Assembly: GCA_020850595.1 (NCBI GenBank)
Contig: JADZEK010000027.1
Span: forward strand, 1-50,425
Source: Anaerolineales bacterium
GTDB taxonomy: Bacteria > Chloroflexota > Anaerolineae > Anaerolineales > UBA6663
Length of the DNA: 50,425 nucleotides
Direction of reading: 5' to 3'
Position numbers and translations under genes: made by a program. Shown here piece after piece: positions 26,252 through 34,561 of this stretch. Position 1 is the stretch's first letter. The number at the start of each line of letters is the position of its first letter. The notes under the pieces were generated by a model that saw only the letters and a list, made by a program, of their open reading frames with translations, ran no database searches and had not been told where the DNA came from.

Positions 26252-27745
26252 CTACTTGGCCCAATACACCGTGTTTTGCGCCGTGGAACAGGTGCAGGCC
26301 TCCACCCAGGCGCCCAGCCGCATCATGCGACCGTGATACGCGGTACCCGTGCTCTGCGCCACCCAGCCGCCCAGATCAAAAGGCACAATCCCCGGCAGCA
26401 GGCCGTCGGCGGGCAGCCACTCGCCGTTATACTTGCGCGCCATGTGCACGTGCGTGCCCGTCGCCCGCCCACCCTCGCACGAGGGATGCCCGAGCGGAGC
26501 GCCCGTAGCCACCACACTGCCGGCGGCCATCATCCCGTCGCTCAGCAGGTGAAAGTAGAAGATCGTCCAGCCGGTCTGCTCGTAGCCGTCGCCGTCCAGG
26601 TCGAGCACCACGGTGTTGTCGTCGGCCCGCACGATCACGCCCGGAGCCACCGCCAGCGCATAGCGCTCAGTGTTGTCGCAGCCGTGCACGCCCGCCGGCG
26701 CGAAGTCGAGCGCCCCCCAGGGCGTGCTGTCGCCCCACACGGGGTGCGGCCCGCCCGTGAACGACCAGACCTGTCCCGGCGCAAACGGCAGCGCCAACGG
26801 CGGCTGCGTCAGGTTGCCGGGGATCACCTCGGTCGGCGGCCCAGCGAAGGGATTGCCCCACACGGCGATGTACGCTGCCCCAAAACCGCCGGGGCTGATG
26901 GCGGCGTTGAACTCGTCCAGCCCCATCCAGTGCGCAAACAGGTACTGCACCGCCACGCTGCCCGCTGTCTGGTAGAAATCGGGCCGCGAGGTGGTCGAGT
27001 CGGCCAGCAGCAGCGAGGTGAGCCGGCCGGTGCGCCAGCCGTAATAGCCTTCACTCAGGCGCTCGGCCACCCAAATCAGCTGCGTGACAAACCCGCGCAC
27101 CGGCAGCGGCCCGAAGGGGTTGGCGCGCACGTCGCTGTTCACCTCCGCCTGGCTGAGCGCCCCAGTGCGCCACTCCATCAGCGCCAGCAGCAGCCGCGGG
27201 TTGATCGAGTACTGGCGCGCCACATACAGTACGGTCTGCGCGGCAGTACGGTTGCGCTGGGCCACAAAGCCCGCCAGGGTCTTCAGATAGCCGGACTGCG
27301 CGGCTACGTAAGCGTCAATATCGAAACCAACGGTGGTCGGCCCATAAACCACCTCACTGTCGGGCAGCATGACGTAGGGCGAACCGCCCAGCGCAAACCA
27401 GTAGGCGGGCAGGCTCAGGGCTTGACCTGTCGCCAGCGTGGCCGTCAGCGGCAGGCCGGGGTTGAGCGCCAAGATCTCCTCGGCGGTCGTATTGAAGTGC
27501 GCCGCCAGGCCGAGCACCGTATCGCCGGATTGGGTGATGTAGGGCAGCACATTCCCCACGCCGAACGGTTCGCGCGTGGGCAGCGGGGTCGCGGCGTAGT
27601 CAGGGGTGGGCGCGGCCGTGCCGACCGTGGCCGGCGTGGAGGTCGCCAGGGGGGGCGGCAGTTGGGCAGGCGGCAGCGGCGCGCAGGCCGGGAGAGCCAG
27701 CGCGGCCAGGAGAATCAGGCGCAGAGTGTTTCGCACAGCTACCAT
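26252..27745 (-). CDS. LysM and M23-like lipoprotein, paralogue 3
   Basis: A 497-residue predicted lipoprotein (lipobox LPAC near residue 21), then a Thr/Pro linker and a LysM domain (YITQSGDTVLGLAAHFNTTAEEILALNPG, about 68-112). A helical domain follows (about 140-300, with SINPRLLLALMEWRTG and EGYYGWRTG), then an M23-like C-terminal domain. That domain keeps Asp in WGALDFAP, the FYFHL His and the GTHVHMARK HxH pair, but has Trp at the usual first zinc His. GGPH upstream is conserved in all three paralogues. It probably acts on or binds peptidoglycan outside the membrane. It ends 3 bp before the galactosidase start. Confidence 0.82.
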   Translation of the reverse strand: MVAVRNTLRLILLAALALPACAPLPPAQLPPPLATSTPATVGTAAPTPDYAATPLPTREPFGVGNVLPYITQSGDTVLGLAAHFNTTAEEILALNPGLPLTATLATGQALSLPAYWFALGGSPYVMLPDSEVVYGPTTVGFDIDAYVAAQSGYLKTLAGFVAQRNRTAAQTVLYVARQYSINPRLLLALMEWRTGALSQAEVNSDVRANPFGPLPVRGFVTQLIWVAERLSEGYYGWRTGRLTSLLLADSTTSRPDFYQTAGSVAVQYLFAHWMGLDEFNAAISPGGFGAAYIAVWGNPFAGPPTEVIPGNLTQPPLALPFAPGQVWSFTGGPHPVWGDSTPWGALDFAPAGVHGCDNTERYALAVAPGVIVRADDNTVVLDLDGDGYEQTGWTIFYFHLLSDGMMAAGSVVATGAPLGHPSCEGGRATGTHVHMARKYNGEWLPADGLLPGIVPFDLGGWVAQSTGTAYHGRMMRLGAWVEACTCSTAQNTVYWAK

Positions 27746-27776
27746 TCCAGTACCAGTCCATGTTCCAGCCAGCCCG

Positions 27777-29453
27777 CTACGGCTCGTGGCGAATGGCGGT
27801 TGAGGCCGAGGTGCAGGTACAGGCCTCCACCGTCACACCGTCTCTGGTCAGCGTGCCGTAATACTCCCCCTTGCCCGGTCCCGCCATCCAGCCGCTCAGG
27901 GTGAACGGCACGGGGCCGTACGCCGGGATCCATTCGCCGTTGTACTTGCGGGCGATGTGCAGGTGCGTGCCAGTGGCGCGCCCGCCCTCGCACGAGGGGT
28001 GGCCGATGTGGCCGCCGCGCTCCACCAATGTGCCCGCCTTGACCCGGTCGCGGGCGGCGACGTGCAGATACAGAATCACCCAGCCGGTGGCCTCGGCCCC
28101 GTCACCGTCCAGGTCTACCACCACCGCGCCGTTGTCGGCCCGCAGCACCAACCCGGCCGCCACGCCTGTCACCCAGGCGTTGCTGTCGGCGCAGCCGCCC
28201 ACCACTGCCCCCGGCGCGAAGTCGAGCGCGGCCTGCGCCCCGCCCAACTCCCACGCGCCGTGCGGCCCGCCGGAATAATACCAGGTCTGCCCGACCGGAA
28301 ACGGCAGCGACATGGGCACCTGTGTCAGGTCTTCCGGCAGCAGCGGCGACAACTCGCGCGCGAAGGGATCGCCAAACAGGCGCGTGTAGGTCGCCACAAA
28401 GCCATCCGGCCCCACAGCGTGATCCCACTCGGCGCGGTCGAGCACCTGGGCGTAGAAGTATTGCAGCGCCACCGTGCCGGCGTTGAGCGCCGGGTTCAGC
28501 CGCAGCGTCGAGCCGTCCTTGAAGGTTAGCTGGGTCAGCGAGCCGTCGCGCCAGCCGTAGTAGCCAATGGCAATCTGGCTGGTGGCCCAGGTCAGTTGGG
28601 CGTTCAGGTTCACCAGGTAGTCGTGGATGTAGTGATAGGGATACTTGAGTTGGTCGCCGGTCGGGCTGGGGTTGGTCACCCAGCCGCTCAGGTCTTCGAG
28701 CAGCGCCACCAGCAGCCGGGGGTTGATCGAGTGATCGCGCGCCGCCACGGCCAGCACCACGCCGCCGCGCGTGGTCGCGCCGTCGGCATAGCCCTGGTAG
28801 CGGGCCAGGTAGCCGCCTTGCTGTTCGGCGAAGGCCTGCGGGTCAAAGCCCGCCGCCGCGCCGCTGAACACCACTTCCGAGTCCGGCACCAGTTTGTCAC
28901 CCGGGCCGACCGCACCCAGGACGTTGGGGATGACGAGCAACTGCCCCTGCGCCAGCATGACGCTGCCCTTCAACCCCTGGGGCGCGAGGATGTCCACGGG
29001 GTTCACGCCAAACCGCGCCGCCAGCGTGGCGAGCGTGTCGCCGGATTGCGTGACGTAAAAGATCGTCGTCGCAGGCGTCTGAATGGCGGTGGGCGAGGGT
29101 GAGGGCGCGGGCGGCAGGGTGCTGGTGGGCAGCACTACGTCGGTGGGCGTGGGCGGCGCGCTGGTCAGGGTTGGCTCTAGCACCAGCACCTCGGTCGCCG
29201 CCAGTGCGGGCGTGGCCGGTTCGAGCGTCACCGTCACCACGGCGACGGGTGTGACGGCGGTTGAGGCCGCCGGGGTGGCCTCCGGCGTCGCGGCTCGCGA
29301 GCGCCAGACCCACACGAATGCCACCGCCAGCAGCGGCATCAGCAGCCACAGGTAGCGCGCGCAGCCCAGGCCGTCGCTGGGTGGTGTTTCGTCATCGTCT
29401 TCGCGCCGGGCGCCCCGGCGGCGGCGGGGGTTGTACTTAATGCGCGGGTTCAT
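27777..29453 (-). CDS. LysM and M23-like membrane-anchored protein, paralogue 2
   Basis: A 558-residue protein with a basic cytoplasmic N-terminus (RIKYNPRRRRGARRE), one helix (about 31-50, YLWLLMPLLAVAFVWVW), and a long Thr/Pro/Ala linker. LysM (IFYVTQSGDTLATLAARFGVNPVDIL, about 130-172), the helical domain (SINPRLLVALLEDLSGWV) and the M23-like domain (AQAALDFAPG, LYLHV, GTHLHIARK) follow. The expected first zinc His is Gln. Unlike its two neighbours it has no lipobox and is held by a transmembrane helix. It overlaps paralogue 1 by 4 bp (ATGA), so translation is coupled. Confidence 0.82.
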   Translation of the reverse strand: MNPRIKYNPRRRRGARREDDDETPPSDGLGCARYLWLLMPLLAVAFVWVWRSRAATPEATPAASTAVTPVAVVTVTLEPATPALAATEVLVLEPTLTSAPPTPTDVVLPTSTLPPAPSPSPTAIQTPATTIFYVTQSGDTLATLAARFGVNPVDILAPQGLKGSVMLAQGQLLVIPNVLGAVGPGDKLVPDSEVVFSGAAAGFDPQAFAEQQGGYLARYQGYADGATTRGGVVLAVAARDHSINPRLLVALLEDLSGWVTNPSPTGDQLKYPYHYIHDYLVNLNAQLTWATSQIAIGYYGWRDGSLTQLTFKDGSTLRLNPALNAGTVALQYFYAQVLDRAEWDHAVGPDGFVATYTRLFGDPFARELSPLLPEDLTQVPMSLPFPVGQTWYYSGGPHGAWELGGAQAALDFAPGAVVGGCADSNAWVTGVAAGLVLRADNGAVVVDLDGDGAEATGWVILYLHVAARDRVKAGTLVERGGHIGHPSCEGGRATGTHLHIARKYNGEWIPAYGPVPFTLSGWMAGPGKGEYYGTLTRDGVTVEACTCTSASTAIRHEP

Positions 29454-31066
29454 GGACGGCTAATGGCGTTGCCTTCGGCACGGCAGGCGCAGGCTTCTAG
29501 AGTCACCACCCCGTTCGTCAGCGTGCCATCATACTCCTGACCCAGCCCGGCCGATACCCAGCCATCGAGCACAAACGGCAGCGGCCCGTCGGCGGCCTGC
29601 CACTCGCCGTTGTATTTGCGCGCGAAGTGCATGTGCGTGCCGTCGGAGACGCCGCCCTCGCACGAGGGATGCCCCAGGCGGTCGCCGGCCTGCACATACG
29701 TGCCCGGTTCGACCCGGTCACGCGCTTCCACGTGCATGTAGAACAGCACCCAGCCGGTCTGCTCGTAGCCGTCGCCGTCCAGGTCTTGCAGCACCGCGCC
29801 GTCGCCGGTGCGCACAATCAGCCCCGGCGCGGCGGCCACCACCCATTGGTCGGAGGGCACGCAGCCCAGCGCGTCACTCGGCGGCGCGAAGTCGAGCGCG
29901 CCCCAGGCCGAGCCGGTGTCCCACGCGCCGTGCGGCCCGCCGGTGAACGACCAGACCGTGCCCGTCTCGATGGGCAGTTGCAGCGGCGGCTGCACCAGGC
30001 CGGGGGGCGTCAGCGGGTCCACCGCCACGCGGAACGGGTTGTCGAACAGCGCCGTGTAAGTGGCATAGAATCCATCGGCCTGCACGGCTTGATCCCACGC
30101 CGGCGCGCTCAACAAGCTCGCCAGGAAGTTCTGCACCCCGACCGTGCCTGCGTTTTGGCCGGGGGACACCAGGCGCAGGTCGCCGCTGCCGAACCCCCAC
30201 GACACCAGGCTGCCCGCGCGCCAGGCATAGTAGCCATAGTTGAGCTGGTTGGCGGCCCAGGCGAGCTGCCGGTAGAGGCCCTCGCGCCCCACCTCCACGC
30301 GCCCAAGGGGGAACGTGAGCGTGTTGTCGCTTGGCTGGGGGGCGCGCACCCAGCCGCTCTGATACTCCAGCACGGCCAGCAGCAAGCGCGGGCTGACCGA
30401 GTAGCGCTGAGCCACCGTCCGCACAATATCTACGCCGCTCAGCACCCGCGCCTGGTCTGAGCCGTCGAGGTAGCGGCCCGGTATCTCCTCGGTGTAGGTT
30501 GATAGGTAGCCGCCGTAGGCCGCCACGAATGCATCGAGGTTGAATTCGGTCAGCGATGGGCCGTTCACGAACTCGCTGTCGGGCAGGAGTTTGAGGCCGG
30601 AACCGATGGTGGCCTGGCTGGGGATGGGGATGGTCAGCACCTGGCCGACAAAGAGCGTGTCGTCCACGTTCATGTCATTCGCGGCGGCGATCTCGGCCCC
30701 GCTGACGCCGTAGCGCTCGCCGATGGCGTTGAGCGAGTCGCCCGCGACCACGGTGTACTGCTCTTCCGCCTGACGCTCCAGCACCGAGGGCCGCGTAGCG
30801 TCCGGCGTGGGCGAAAGGCTGATATCGTGCGTGGGCCGCGCTGTCGGCGAGGGCGCGCCCGCCACCGGCACCGTTGGCGGTGGCAGAGTCACCGTTGGCT
30901 CGCCGGGAGCCGCCCCTTGCAGCCACACCGGGGTCGTCTGGCCGACCGGGGTGATGGCTTCCAGGTCCACCGGCGCATCGGCGCGGGTGCAGGCCAGCGC
31001 CGCGAGCACCAGGCCCGCCAGGGCGATGGCCGCCGGCCGCGCCCGGCTCAGGGCCTGGCGCCGCAT
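29450..31066 (-). CDS. LysM and M23-like lipoprotein, paralogue 1
   Basis: A 538-residue predicted lipoprotein (lipobox LAALAC near residue 26) with a Thr/Pro linker and a LysM domain (QYTVVAGDSLNAIGERYGVSGAEIAAAND, about 103-148). The helical domain (SVSPRLLLAVLEYQSGWV, NYGYYAWRAGSL) is followed by the M23-like domain (GGPHGAWDTGSAWGALDFAPP, FYMHVEARD, GTHMHFARKYNGEW). The first zinc His is Trp, as in paralogue 3. A Cys-rich end (LEACACRAEG) is shared in form with the other two (VEACTC). The three genes are a tandem duplication. The upstream membrane gene ends 12 bp before it. Confidence 0.82.
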   Translation of the reverse strand: MRRQALSRARPAAIALAGLVLAALACTRADAPVDLEAITPVGQTTPVWLQGAAPGEPTVTLPPPTVPVAGAPSPTARPTHDISLSPTPDATRPSVLERQAEEQYTVVAGDSLNAIGERYGVSGAEIAAANDMNVDDTLFVGQVLTIPIPSQATIGSGLKLLPDSEFVNGPSLTEFNLDAFVAAYGGYLSTYTEEIPGRYLDGSDQARVLSGVDIVRTVAQRYSVSPRLLLAVLEYQSGWVRAPQPSDNTLTFPLGRVEVGREGLYRQLAWAANQLNYGYYAWRAGSLVSWGFGSGDLRLVSPGQNAGTVGVQNFLASLLSAPAWDQAVQADGFYATYTALFDNPFRVAVDPLTPPGLVQPPLQLPIETGTVWSFTGGPHGAWDTGSAWGALDFAPPSDALGCVPSDQWVVAAAPGLIVRTGDGAVLQDLDGDGYEQTGWVLFYMHVEARDRVEPGTYVQAGDRLGHPSCEGGVSDGTHMHFARKYNGEWQAADGPLPFVLDGWVSAGLGQEYDGTLTNGVVTLEACACRAEGNAISRP

Positions 31067-31078
31067 TCGCGCCCGCCG

Positions 31079-31663
31079 CTAGGGCGTGAACGCATAGACC
31101 ACCGCCTCGCCCACCTTCACAGCCATGCGGTTGGCGGCCGCGTCTACCACCAGCTCGGGCCGCGCCGTGACGGCCTGGGCCGTGGTGGCCGCCAGATCAC
31201 GGCAGTGACAGAACAAGCCGCTTGGGTCGCACGCGCAGAGCACGTAGTAGTAGGCGTCATCCGCTAACATCGCCCGCAGCCCCAGTTGATAGACCTGGCC
31301 GTTCAGCGCCGCGCGGTCTACATGCCGGTACGGGGTAAAGGTCTGCGGCAGCGCCCCCCAGCAGGCCAGCCCGCTGGCGCCCAGCGCCAGCAGCACCGCC
31401 AGCCCCGCCGCCGGCCAGCGCGACCGCCGCCCCAGCGCCATGGGCAGCCACAGGCCGAACACCAGCATCGCCAGGAGCGCCAGCGCCGTGGCGAGCGCCG
31501 TGGCCGTGAAGTGATAGAGGATCAGGCTGGGGTAGAAGACCGTGGCGCCGTCGGCCGGGACGACCGGCAGCGTGCTCAGCCAGGCGTACAACGCCGCCAG
31601 CCCTGCCGCCGGCCCGGCCAACCACCAGAGCGTTTTTGGAGATGTGGAGCGAGAGCGCGCCAT
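31079..31663 (-). CDS. Membrane protein with CxC-x6-CxC cluster, unknown function
   Basis: A 194-residue protein with three hydrophobic segments (about 12-32, 46-77 and 86-104) and a soluble C-terminal part (105-194). That part contains Cys143, Cys145, Cys152 and Cys154 in VLCACDPSGLFCHCRD, a pattern that could bind zinc, iron or form disulphides. I do not recognise a family. It is the first gene of the minus-strand block leading to the LysM/M23-like genes and has a candidate promoter around 31765-31792. Confidence 0.65.
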   Translation of the reverse strand: MARSRSTSPKTLWWLAGPAAGLAALYAWLSTLPVVPADGATVFYPSLILYHFTATALATALALLAMLVFGLWLPMALGRRSRWPAAGLAVLLALGASGLACWGALPQTFTPYRHVDRAALNGQVYQLGLRAMLADDAYYYVLCACDPSGLFCHCRDLAATTAQAVTARPELVVDAAANRMAVKVGEAVVYAFTP

Positions 31664-31764
31664 GCGTGCCCGTCAGGCAGTCTGCGCCGGGCCGCACGCG
31701 GCCAACGGCAGGGGGGGCCAAGGTAAGCTGTTCATGAGAATATCGGCGATGAGCGGCCACGCGG

Positions 31765-31793
31765 AGTATATCACGGGCGGCCCGTGCTACAAT
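31765..31793. promoter_or_regulatory. Divergent promoters sharing a palindromic operator
   Basis: CACGGGC-G-GCCCGTG (31772-31786) is a perfect inverted repeat. On the plus strand TACAAT (31788-31793) follows it directly and would serve the desaturase, with a leader of about 73 nt. On the minus strand TTGTAG (31792-31787), a 16-bp spacer holding the whole palindrome and TATACT (31770-31765) form a fair promoter for the membrane protein at 31663. The plus -35 is poor, so the plus promoter may need an activator. Confidence 0.55.
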
Positions 31794-31872
31794 TCTGTCC
31801 GACGGTTGGGCCGCAGCCCCGGCCGCCCAAGCCAGCCTGTTGCCGCCAATCGTACCCGGAGACTCGACCCGC

Positions 31873-32895
31873 ATGGAGACTGCCGCCACGCCTGCCCCGC
31901 AGACGCCGCCTACCTGGCAAACGACAGTTGCCAAATTTGCCCAGGCCGACCTCAAACAGAGCTGGTGGCAAGTGATTAACACGCTCGTCCCCTACGCCTT
32001 GTGCTGGGTGGCGATGGTCTACAGCCTGAAAGTCTCCTATTGGCTGACCCTGCTGCTGGCGATCCCGGCCGCTGGGTTCATGGTGCGGACGTTCATCATT
32101 TTCCACGACTGCGGGCACGGTTCATTCTTCAAGACGCAGCGGGCCAATGACATCCTGGGGATCATCACCGGCATCCTGACGTTTACGCCGTACTACCGCT
32201 GGCGGCACCACCACGCCGTGCACCATGCCACCGCCGGCAACCTCGACCGCCGCGGGACGGGCGATGTCTATACTATGACCGTCGCGGAGTACCGGGCGCT
32301 GCCGCCGTTCAAGAAGTTCTTGTATCAAATGATGCGGCAGCCGCTGCTGATGTTCACCGTCGGTTCCACGGCCATCTTCCTGATCGCCCATCGTTTTGCG
32401 TACAAGACCACCAACAAACGCGAGCGCCACAGCGTCTACTGGACCAACGTGGCCCTGCTCGGCATCTTCATCCTGGCGGCGCTGACCATTGGCTGGCAGG
32501 CCTATCTGCTCATCCAGCTGCCGATTCTGATCCTGGGGGCGACGGTGGGCGTCTGGCTGTTTTACGTCCAACACCAGTATGAAGACGTCTACTGGGAGCG
32601 GACCCCCAACTGGAGCTTCGAAGCCGCGGCGCTGCAAGGAAGCTCGTTTTACAAGCTGCCTAAGCTCTTGCAGTGGTTCACGGGCAACATCGGCTTTCAT
32701 CACATCCACCACCTCTGCCCGCGGATCCCCAACTACAAGCTGGAAAGCTGCCACAACGACAACCCCCTCTTTCAGCAGGTCGAGCCGCTCACGTTGCTGG
32801 GCAGCCTGCGGAGCCTGTCGCTGCGGCTGTGGAATGAAGATAAGCGCAGCCTGGTTAGCTTCGAAAGTGACATCACTTTCGTAGACTTCCGCTGA
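31873..32895 (+). CDS. Membrane fatty acid desaturase (delta-12/omega-6 type)
   Basis: A 340-residue di-iron membrane desaturase introducing double bonds into acyl lipids. The three histidine boxes are HDCGH (78-82), HHAVHH (113-118, within WRHHHAVHHATAGN) and HHIHH (276-280, within GNIGFHHIHHL). Helices lie around 36-75 and 155-230. ATG 31873 is preferred; a TTG 11 codons upstream is possible. The gene stands alone between a divergent promoter and a terminator, fitting separate regulation such as by temperature, which is an inference. It is a little less GC-rich than its neighbours. Confidence 0.92.
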   Translation: METAATPAPQTPPTWQTTVAKFAQADLKQSWWQVINTLVPYALCWVAMVYSLKVSYWLTLLLAIPAAGFMVRTFIIFHDCGHGSFFKTQRANDILGIITGILTFTPYYRWRHHHAVHHATAGNLDRRGTGDVYTMTVAEYRALPPFKKFLYQMMRQPLLMFTVGSTAIFLIAHRFAYKTTNKRERHSVYWTNVALLGIFILAALTIGWQAYLLIQLPILILGATVGVWLFYVQHQYEDVYWERTPNWSFEAAALQGSSFYKLPKLLQWFTGNIGFHHIHHLCPRIPNYKLESCHNDNPLFQQVEPLTLLGSLRSLSLRLWNEDKRSLVSFESDITFVDFR

Positions 32896-32930
32896 CCACC
32901 GCCCGCGCCCCAGCCCACCCGCCGCGCTGG

Positions 32931-32969
32931 TATAATCTCGAGCGCCGTCGCGCACTCGACGGCGTTTTT
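32931..32969 (+). promoter_or_regulatory. TATAAT box followed at once by a terminator-like hairpin
   Basis: A perfect TATAAT (32931-32936) is followed 6 bp later by CGCCGTCG-(CGCACT)-CGACGGCG (32943-32964) and TTTTT (32965-32969). The hairpin probably terminates the desaturase transcript. If TATAAT is the -10 box of the FTCD gene, its RNA would begin with this same hairpin. No good -35 is seen. Confidence 0.6.
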
Positions 32970-32995
32970 GCGCGCCCCGGCGCCCGGAGGCCCCC

Positions 32996-34561
32996 ATGCC
33001 GATCGCCCGCCCACTCGTCGAATGCGTCCCGAACTTCTCCGAGGCCCGCCGCCCAGCGGTGGTGGAGGCCATCGTCACCGCCCTCGAAACCGGCGGCGAG
33101 AGCGTGCGTGTCCTCAACGTCAGCTCCGACGACGACCATAACCGCACCGTGGTCACCCTGGTTGGGCCGCCGGAGGGCGTGCTGAGCGCCATGTTCGCCG
33201 GCATCGCCACCGCCGCCCAACTCATCAACCTGGATCAGCATCAGGGTGAGCACCCGCGCCTGGGCGCCACCGACGTGGTGCCGTTTGTGCCGCTGCGCGA
33301 TGTCACGTTGGAGGCGTGCGTGGCGCTGGCCCGCCGTTTGGGCGAGCGCGTGGGCCGCGAATTGGGCCTGCCGGTCTACCTGTATGAGGCCGCCGCCACC
33401 CGCCCCGAGCGCCAGAACCTGGAAAACATCCGCCGCGGCCAATACGAGAAGCTCAAGGTCGAGATCGCCGCCGACCCCAAACGCGAGCCGGACTACGGCC
33501 CGCGCCGCGTCGGCCCGGCGGGCGCCGTGGTCATCGGCGCCCGCGCCTTCCTGGTGGCCTACAACGTCTACCTCAACACCGCCGACGTCAAGATCGCCGA
33601 GAAAGTGGCGCGCGCCGTGCGCCACTCCTCCGGCGGGCTGCGCTATGTCAAGGCTATGGGGCTGTTGGTCGAAGGCCAGGCTCAGGTGAGCATGAACCTG
33701 ACCGACTTCACGCAGACCCCTGTAGCGCGCGTGGTCGAGTTTGTGCGGCGCGAGGCCGCCCGCTACGGCGCGGCCGTCACCCGCAGCGAACTGGTCGGCA
33801 TGATCCCCCAGGCCGCGCTGGTAGACGCCGCTCAATGGTATTTGCAGCTCGACAACCTGGAGCACGACCAGGTTCTTGAAAACCGTCTGCTGGCCGACGA
33901 AACCGAGGACGCTGAACCAGCGGGGCCGGCCGAGGCGCCGGCCGCCTCCGGCCTGACGCCCGACTTCCTCGACGCGCTCGCGGCCGGCACCGCCGCGCCG
34001 GGGGGCGGGGCCGCGGCGGCTCTAACGGCCGCCATGGCCGCCGCCCTGGTGTGCATGGTGGCCCGCCTCACCCTGGGCAAGAAGAAGTACGCCGCCGTGG
34101 AAGGTCAAATGCATTCGGTGCTCGACCGCGCCGAGGGCCTGCGCGCCGCGCTGACTCAGGCCGCCCGCGACGACTCGGCCGCCTTCGTCGGCGTCATGGC
34201 CGCCATGCAGCTACCCAAGTCCACGCCCGAAGAAGAGGCCGCCCGTGCCGACGCCATTGATCAGGCCTACCTGCACGCCACCGCCGTGCCGCTTAAGGTC
34301 GCTCGCGACGCCGTCGCCACCCTCAACCTGTCCACCGTGGTGGCCGAGGTCGGCAACCGCAACGCCCTCTCGGATGCCGGCGTGTCGGGCGTCCTGGCCC
34401 AGGCCGGCCTGCGCGGCGCGGCCATGAATGTGCGCGCCAACGCCGGCGAGTTGAAAGACCGCGCCGTGGCTGAGGCCTGGCTCATGGAACTCTCCGGGCT
34501 GGAGGCCCGCGCCAGCGACGCCTTGGCCGCCATTGACGGGCTGCTGCGGGATCGGGCCTGA
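32996..34561 (+). CDS. ftcD: Fused glutamate formimidoyltransferase and formimidoyl-THF cyclodeaminase
   Basis: A 521-residue bifunctional enzyme. The transferase part (1-300) starts with the typical LVECVPNFSEARR, with NLDQHQGEHPRLGATDVVPFVP and GPAGAVVIGARAFLVAYNVYLNT. After an Ala/Pro-rich linker (about 300-318) comes the cyclodeaminase part (about 319-521), with PGGGAAAALTAAMAAALVCMVARLT and the C-terminal ALSDAGVSGVLAQAGLRGAAMNVRANA. It moves the formimino group of formiminoglutamate to tetrahydrofolate and then releases ammonia, linking histidine breakdown to one-carbon metabolism. CGGAGG precedes ATG 32996. No hut genes are adjacent. Its TGA overlaps the next ATG by one base. Confidence 0.94.
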   Translation: MPIARPLVECVPNFSEARRPAVVEAIVTALETGGESVRVLNVSSDDDHNRTVVTLVGPPEGVLSAMFAGIATAAQLINLDQHQGEHPRLGATDVVPFVPLRDVTLEACVALARRLGERVGRELGLPVYLYEAAATRPERQNLENIRRGQYEKLKVEIAADPKREPDYGPRRVGPAGAVVIGARAFLVAYNVYLNTADVKIAEKVARAVRHSSGGLRYVKAMGLLVEGQAQVSMNLTDFTQTPVARVVEFVRREAARYGAAVTRSELVGMIPQAALVDAAQWYLQLDNLEHDQVLENRLLADETEDAEPAGPAEAPAASGLTPDFLDALAAGTAAPGGGAAAALTAAMAAALVCMVARLTLGKKKYAAVEGQMHSVLDRAEGLRAALTQAARDDSAAFVGVMAAMQLPKSTPEEEAARADAIDQAYLHATAVPLKVARDAVATLNLSTVVAEVGNRNALSDAGVSGVLAQAGLRGAAMNVRANAGELKDRAVAEAWLMELSGLEARASDALAAIDGLLRDRA

